Source: Nannocystis bainbridge
Lineage (GTDB): Bacteria > Myxococcota_A > Polyangia > Nannocystales > Nannocystaceae
Direction of reading: 5' to 3'
Assembly: GCF_028368995.1 (NCBI RefSeq)
Contig: NZ_JAQNDL010000001.1
Coordinates: 4,242,001-4,306,000 of the forward strand
DNA: 64,000 nucleotides
The notes under the pieces: model-generated
Told to the model about the DNA's origin: nothing
The model's input: only the letters and a program-made list of their open reading frames with translations
Databases searched by the model: none
Position numbers and translations under genes: made by a program
Part shown: positions 62,201 to 64,000 of the stretch, piece after piece
How the letters are laid out: each line of letters opens with the position of its first letter
Numbering within the stretch: the stretch's first letter is position 1

Positions 62201-63113
62201 CCGAGGACGCGCGCTGCAGGCAGCGGTCGATCAGCGCCGCGAACCGGCTGTCGACCGCGGGCGCGACCTCCTGCAGCGGCCGCGGAGATGTCTCTTGGGA
62301 CAGGCGGGCCAGCTCGAGCGTGCTGGTCGCCTCGAGCGGCGGATGCCCGGCGCAGAGGATGTAGAGCAGCGCGCCGAGGGCGTAGATGTCGGAGCTGCGG
62401 GTGGCCGGCTCGGCGCGCCACAGCTCGGGCGCCATGTAATACGGCGTGCCGACGATCACCTCGTCGTCGGCGTCCTCTCCCGACGCCCGGCCCGCCATCG
62501 TGCTGTCGAGCGGCGCGACGATGTCGACGCGCGGGATCCCGAACTCGGCCGTGTCGCCGATATGGTTGTCGACCCCGAGCATCACCGGCGCCGGCGTCTT
62601 GATGTCGGGCCGCCGCGCGGCCCCCTGCGGCACCAGCTTGGCCAGCCCGAAGTCGAGCAGCTTGACCTCGCCGAGCTCGTTGCGGACCACGTTGGCGAGC
62701 TTGATGTCGCGGTGCAGCACGCCCTGGCGGTGCGCCGCCGCCAGCCCGCGGGCGAGGCCGACGCCGATCGTCAGCGCCTCCTGCCACGGCAAGGCGCTCT
62801 TGATGTCCGACAGCGGCTGGCCGCGGACGTACTCGGAGATGATGTAGAGCCGCCCCTCGAGCTCGCCGATGCGGTGGATCGCCATCACGTTCGGGTGGGC
62901 GATCCGGGCCGCGGCGCGGGCCTCGGTGACGAACCGCTCGCGCGTGCGCGGATTCGCGTCGCGGGCGTTGATGAACTTGATCGCTACCGGCCGGTCCAGG
63001 ATCGTGTCGTGACCCAGGAACACGACGCCCATGCTGCCGCTGCCGAGCCCGCGGACGAGGCGGTACTCATCGAACTGTTGTGGAAGGGTCCATTCGCCGC
63101 CGGCCGACATCAT
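59274..63113 (-). CDS. Ser/Thr protein kinase fused to nSTAND ATPase and FGE-like domain
   Basis: 1279 residues. Kinase domain ~15-320: GLGSGSMG loop, Lys46 in VAIKF, HRDIKLANV (catalytic Asp136) and DFG at 154-156, so it should be active; an activation loop with VGTPYYMAPELW follows. Residues ~335-750 are an nSTAND NTPase with Walker A GDSGVGKSSL (~372-381), Walker B FVLFIDQLEEL (~458) and downstream helical repeats. A transmembrane helix (VAIATLPLVAGLAFAGV) sits near 758-776. A coiled/TPR-like part follows and then an FGE/SUMF1 fold (~1000-1270: AISWDDANAYLRWLD, DDLVGNVWEWTTS, GIIRGGAYYYDE, LGLRVC). The kinase and NTPase are cytoplasmic and the FGE fold is outside, a receptor layout. Confidence 0.93.
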   Translation of the reverse strand: MMSAGGEWTLPQQFDEYRLVRGLGSGSMGVVFLGHDTILDRPVAIKFINARDANPRTRERFVTEARAAARIAHPNVMAIHRIGELEGRLYIISEYVRGQPLSDIKSALPWQEALTIGVGLARGLAAAHRQGVLHRDIKLANVVRNELGEVKLLDFGLAKLVPQGAARRPDIKTPAPVMLGVDNHIGDTAEFGIPRVDIVAPLDSTMAGRASGEDADDEVIVGTPYYMAPELWRAEPATRSSDIYALGALLYILCAGHPPLEATSTLELARLSQETSPRPLQEVAPAVDSRFAALIDRCLQRASSARFASADELCTALELLLTTGPIAEVIHGNPYRGLQAFEARHRAVFFGRVAEIRTVVDRLRVQSFVLVAGDSGVGKSSLCRAGVLPQASQPPGVGGRTWSSLAMIPGRRPLQTLVSALASHFTLKEEALRTLLMGEPEGLVRLLARRQGKDRGFVLFIDQLEELVTLSEAPQVEPFGRFLTAFASGVPSLRLLASVRGDFLTRAAALPQLGPFINPAVYLLTPLTREGMREAIVGPAALQGVHFGSEGLVDELIQAGVEGSLPLLQFALAELWEAREAGSKIITAADLERIGRVTGALARHADNVVAGLPPSQRIAVRRLLMRLVTIEDTRASLPVEDLVSGDPASEAALEALVRGRLVVAREAQDGTVHEIAHEALIRNWSALQRWINEERESREIRHRLEQAAVEWQRLGQGQVGLWTAEQLVESDKLEAASLRAREREFLAASAAELRRRRWLRGVAIATLPLVAGLAFAGVKVQEARALAGKVDDQLTRAREAFAAAHAHDQEARTSRAHALRKFDGRDVPGGEEEWARTLHRFDEADRTYKEAISASEVALGFDPAHPEAKQLIADALYERAALAEVRYRPELAEELVARVRLYDDGTRQARWSAPATLSVAVGPDAATVKLARYERDDDHRYALVEPRELGLAPVAPLELAPGSYLLELAIDGREPIFYPVLLGRGEAKQLALDIPLASSIPPGFAFVAAGAALFGSADEDTIRRKFFFAAPQHEVTTGSYAIARRETTWREWIAFLDDLPAAERALRTPGVEADKFHVGVRLEPVERGWRLVMKAGEATYAARMGEPLRYAGRDALAEQDWLDMPVSAISWDDANAYLRWLDRSGRVPGARLCSEWEWERAARGADARNFPHADSITRADANYDETYARVPEHGGPDVGGAHPASRSPFGVDDLVGNVWEWTTSSLAPNEGIIRGGAYYYDEVTCRSVNRYPWSPDTRDSTLGLRVCASVAPARPTGGS

Positions 63114-63221
63114 TCCCGCGTCGACCCCTCCTTTTATCGTCTCCTGGATGGCCGCAAGTATATACGGCGGAGGGGGCGCGCCGCGGCCCGGTCGTTCGTC
63201 CCACGGCCCCGTCCGCCCCGG

Positions 63222-63686
63222 TCATGCGCCGCTCGCGGAGGCTCCGCTGCGGGCGTCGGCGTCGGGCCCGTGCACCAGCCGCCTGTCCTCGACCTGGTAC
63301 AGGAACTCGACCGCTGCGTCGACGCTGGCCCCCTCGCCCACGACCTGCACCACGATCGTGCCAGTCCCCGCCCCGATCTCGAGCACGAGCCGGCGCGAGG
63401 TGCCGTAGAGCAGCATGAGCAGCAGCGCCACGCCGAACAGCCCATACGTGATCGTGCGGTCGTACTCGAGGGCGGCGATCCCGAGCACCGCGGTCACGGC
63501 CGCGAGCCACAGCAGCCACGGCAGATGGTGACGTCCCAATCGGACCCACTGCACCGCGGCGACGGGGATCGAAGTCAGCGCCGCCGACGAGCCCTCGCGC
63601 GCGCTCTGCCAGACCCGGTGGGATGTCAGCGTGATGTCCCGCCAGGTGGAGACCACGTGCTCGCCGCGCAACAGCTTGCGGTTCAT
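63222..63686 (-). CDS. Small membrane protein, possible bacterial PH-like domain
   Basis: 154 residues from ATG 63686. Two adjacent transmembrane helices (LPWLLWLAAVTAVLGIAAL, TYGLFGVALLLMLLYG) follow an N-terminal strand-rich segment (LLRGEHVVSTWRDITLTSHRVWQ, SIPVAAVQWVRLG) that looks like the first half of a YdbT/PH-like domain; the second half would be RRLVLEIGAGTGTIVVQVVGEGASVDAAVEFLYQVEDRRL. Function unknown. It lies 108 bp upstream of the kinase gene and may be co-transcribed. Confidence 0.7.
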   Translation of the reverse strand: MNRKLLRGEHVVSTWRDITLTSHRVWQSAREGSSAALTSIPVAAVQWVRLGRHHLPWLLWLAAVTAVLGIAALEYDRTITYGLFGVALLLMLLYGTSRRLVLEIGAGTGTIVVQVVGEGASVDAAVEFLYQVEDRRLVHGPDADARSGASASGA

Positions 63687-63774
63687 AACGCTCGCAGCAT
63701 GCTACCGCCGCCGCGAGGAGCGAGAAAGCGCGGCGTCCGGCCCATGGGCCACGGGTTATCCTCGCCGCTTGTCG

Positions 63775-64000
63775 GTGCGTGGACTGTTGACCCTGGTGGC
63801 CGGCGGATGGCTGGTGAACGCCGGCTGCGACGCCTCTGCGGGCCCTCGCGCGCGCGCTGCCGAGCAGCCGCCCCGGGTCGCGTCCGCGGGGCCTCCGGCG
63901 TCCTTGCGGGTTGCAGCTACACCGGACGGCGGGGCGTCCGCAGACACCGATCGGGGCCAGCCGCCAGCCCCCACCGGGCCCGCGCCGCTGTCACCCGAGC
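63775..64000 (+). CDS. N-terminal part of a lipoprotein (3' end outside window)
   Basis: From GTG 63775 (TTG 63769 is in frame) the sequence codes a signal peptide LLTLVAGGWLVNAGC with a lipobox, then an Ala/Pro/Arg-rich linker (ARAAEQPPRVASAGPPASL) to the window end. Only ~75 residues are present, all linker, so no function can be given. It diverges from the small membrane protein gene. Confidence 0.6.
   Translation, partial: MRGLLTLVAGGWLVNAGCDASAGPRARAAEQPPRVASAGPPASLRVAATPDGGASADTDRGQPPAPTGPAPLSPE

Overview
The window is very GC-rich, gene-dense bacterial chromosome, most likely from a myxobacterium (Myxococcota) of the Nannocystis/Plesiocystis kind. The evidence is the gene content: an FG-GAP surface protein with a MYXO-CTERM-like tail, an ADYC-motif lipoprotein with NGMRM repeats, Thr/Asp-rich lipoproteins with Cys-rich domains, a MopE-type metal-binding motif, a Ser/Thr kinase fused to an nSTAND ATPase and a formylglycine-generating-enzyme (FGE) fold, and many secreted proteases. 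I see no transposase, phage module, CRISPR array, rRNA or biosynthetic cluster. The assignment is inference, not a database match.

Layout. 0-5 kb: end of an SMC/YhaN-like ATPase, a class II glutamine amidotransferase (asnB), a SAM methyltransferase, tRNA-Asp and a winged-helix protein. 5-15 kb: B12-dependent ribonucleotide reductase (nrdJ), then a four-gene co-directional group (S41 protease, polysaccharide-deacetylase-like protein, FHA protein, FG-GAP protein), several of whose start and stop codons overlap. 15-19 kb: tRNA-Arg, a membrane-anchored subtilase whose 3' end is part of a 317-bp tandem duplication, then bfd-bfr iron storage genes behind two good Fur boxes. 19-25 kb: lipoprotein, S41-like lipoprotein and Crp-family regulator in a row on the minus strand, a divergent small protein, a third S41 protease and an XRE regulator. 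25-30 kb (minus): TonB-dependent receptor, repeat-bearing membrane protein, proC and a Cys-rich protein. 30-40 kb: small secreted/lipoproteins, a ComEA-like HhH protein, a lipoprotein with triplicated C-terminal coding sequence, a beta-barrel, hydrolase, TPR protein, radical SAM protein and an RsmC-like methyltransferase. 40-46 kb: SWIM-SNF2 ATPase with an adjoining FAD oxidoreductase, and a MopE-motif lipoprotein. 46-54 kb: a cluster of HTTM (vitamin-K-carboxylase-like) membrane proteins opposite a thioredoxin-like and an FGE-like lipoprotein. 54-64 kb: paralogous Cys-rich lipoproteins, a prolyl oligopeptidase, the ADYC protein, the giant kinase and two small genes.

The most striking feature is not a gene. 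A family of short palindromes built on (A/C)CATGTCC or CCTGTCC, a 3-6 base spacer that is often TTCG, and GGACATG or GGACAGG recurs at roughly three dozen loci by eye. It lies between convergent genes, in tandem arrays (about 14, 60 and 68 bp periods), at start codons, and inside coding sequence without breaking the frame. It resembles in behaviour, not in sequence, the Rickettsia palindromic elements that sit inside genes. Linked to it is a second oddity: next to one such palindrome a 91-bp repeat places the same 17-residue tail and stop codon in all three reading frames at the end of a lipoprotein gene (32591-32850).

A third theme is the HTTM cluster. A single-chain protein (49357-51921) joins the membrane domain and the soluble partner domain that its neighbours (46517-48301 and 48301-49203) encode separately, which argues that the separate pair form a complex.
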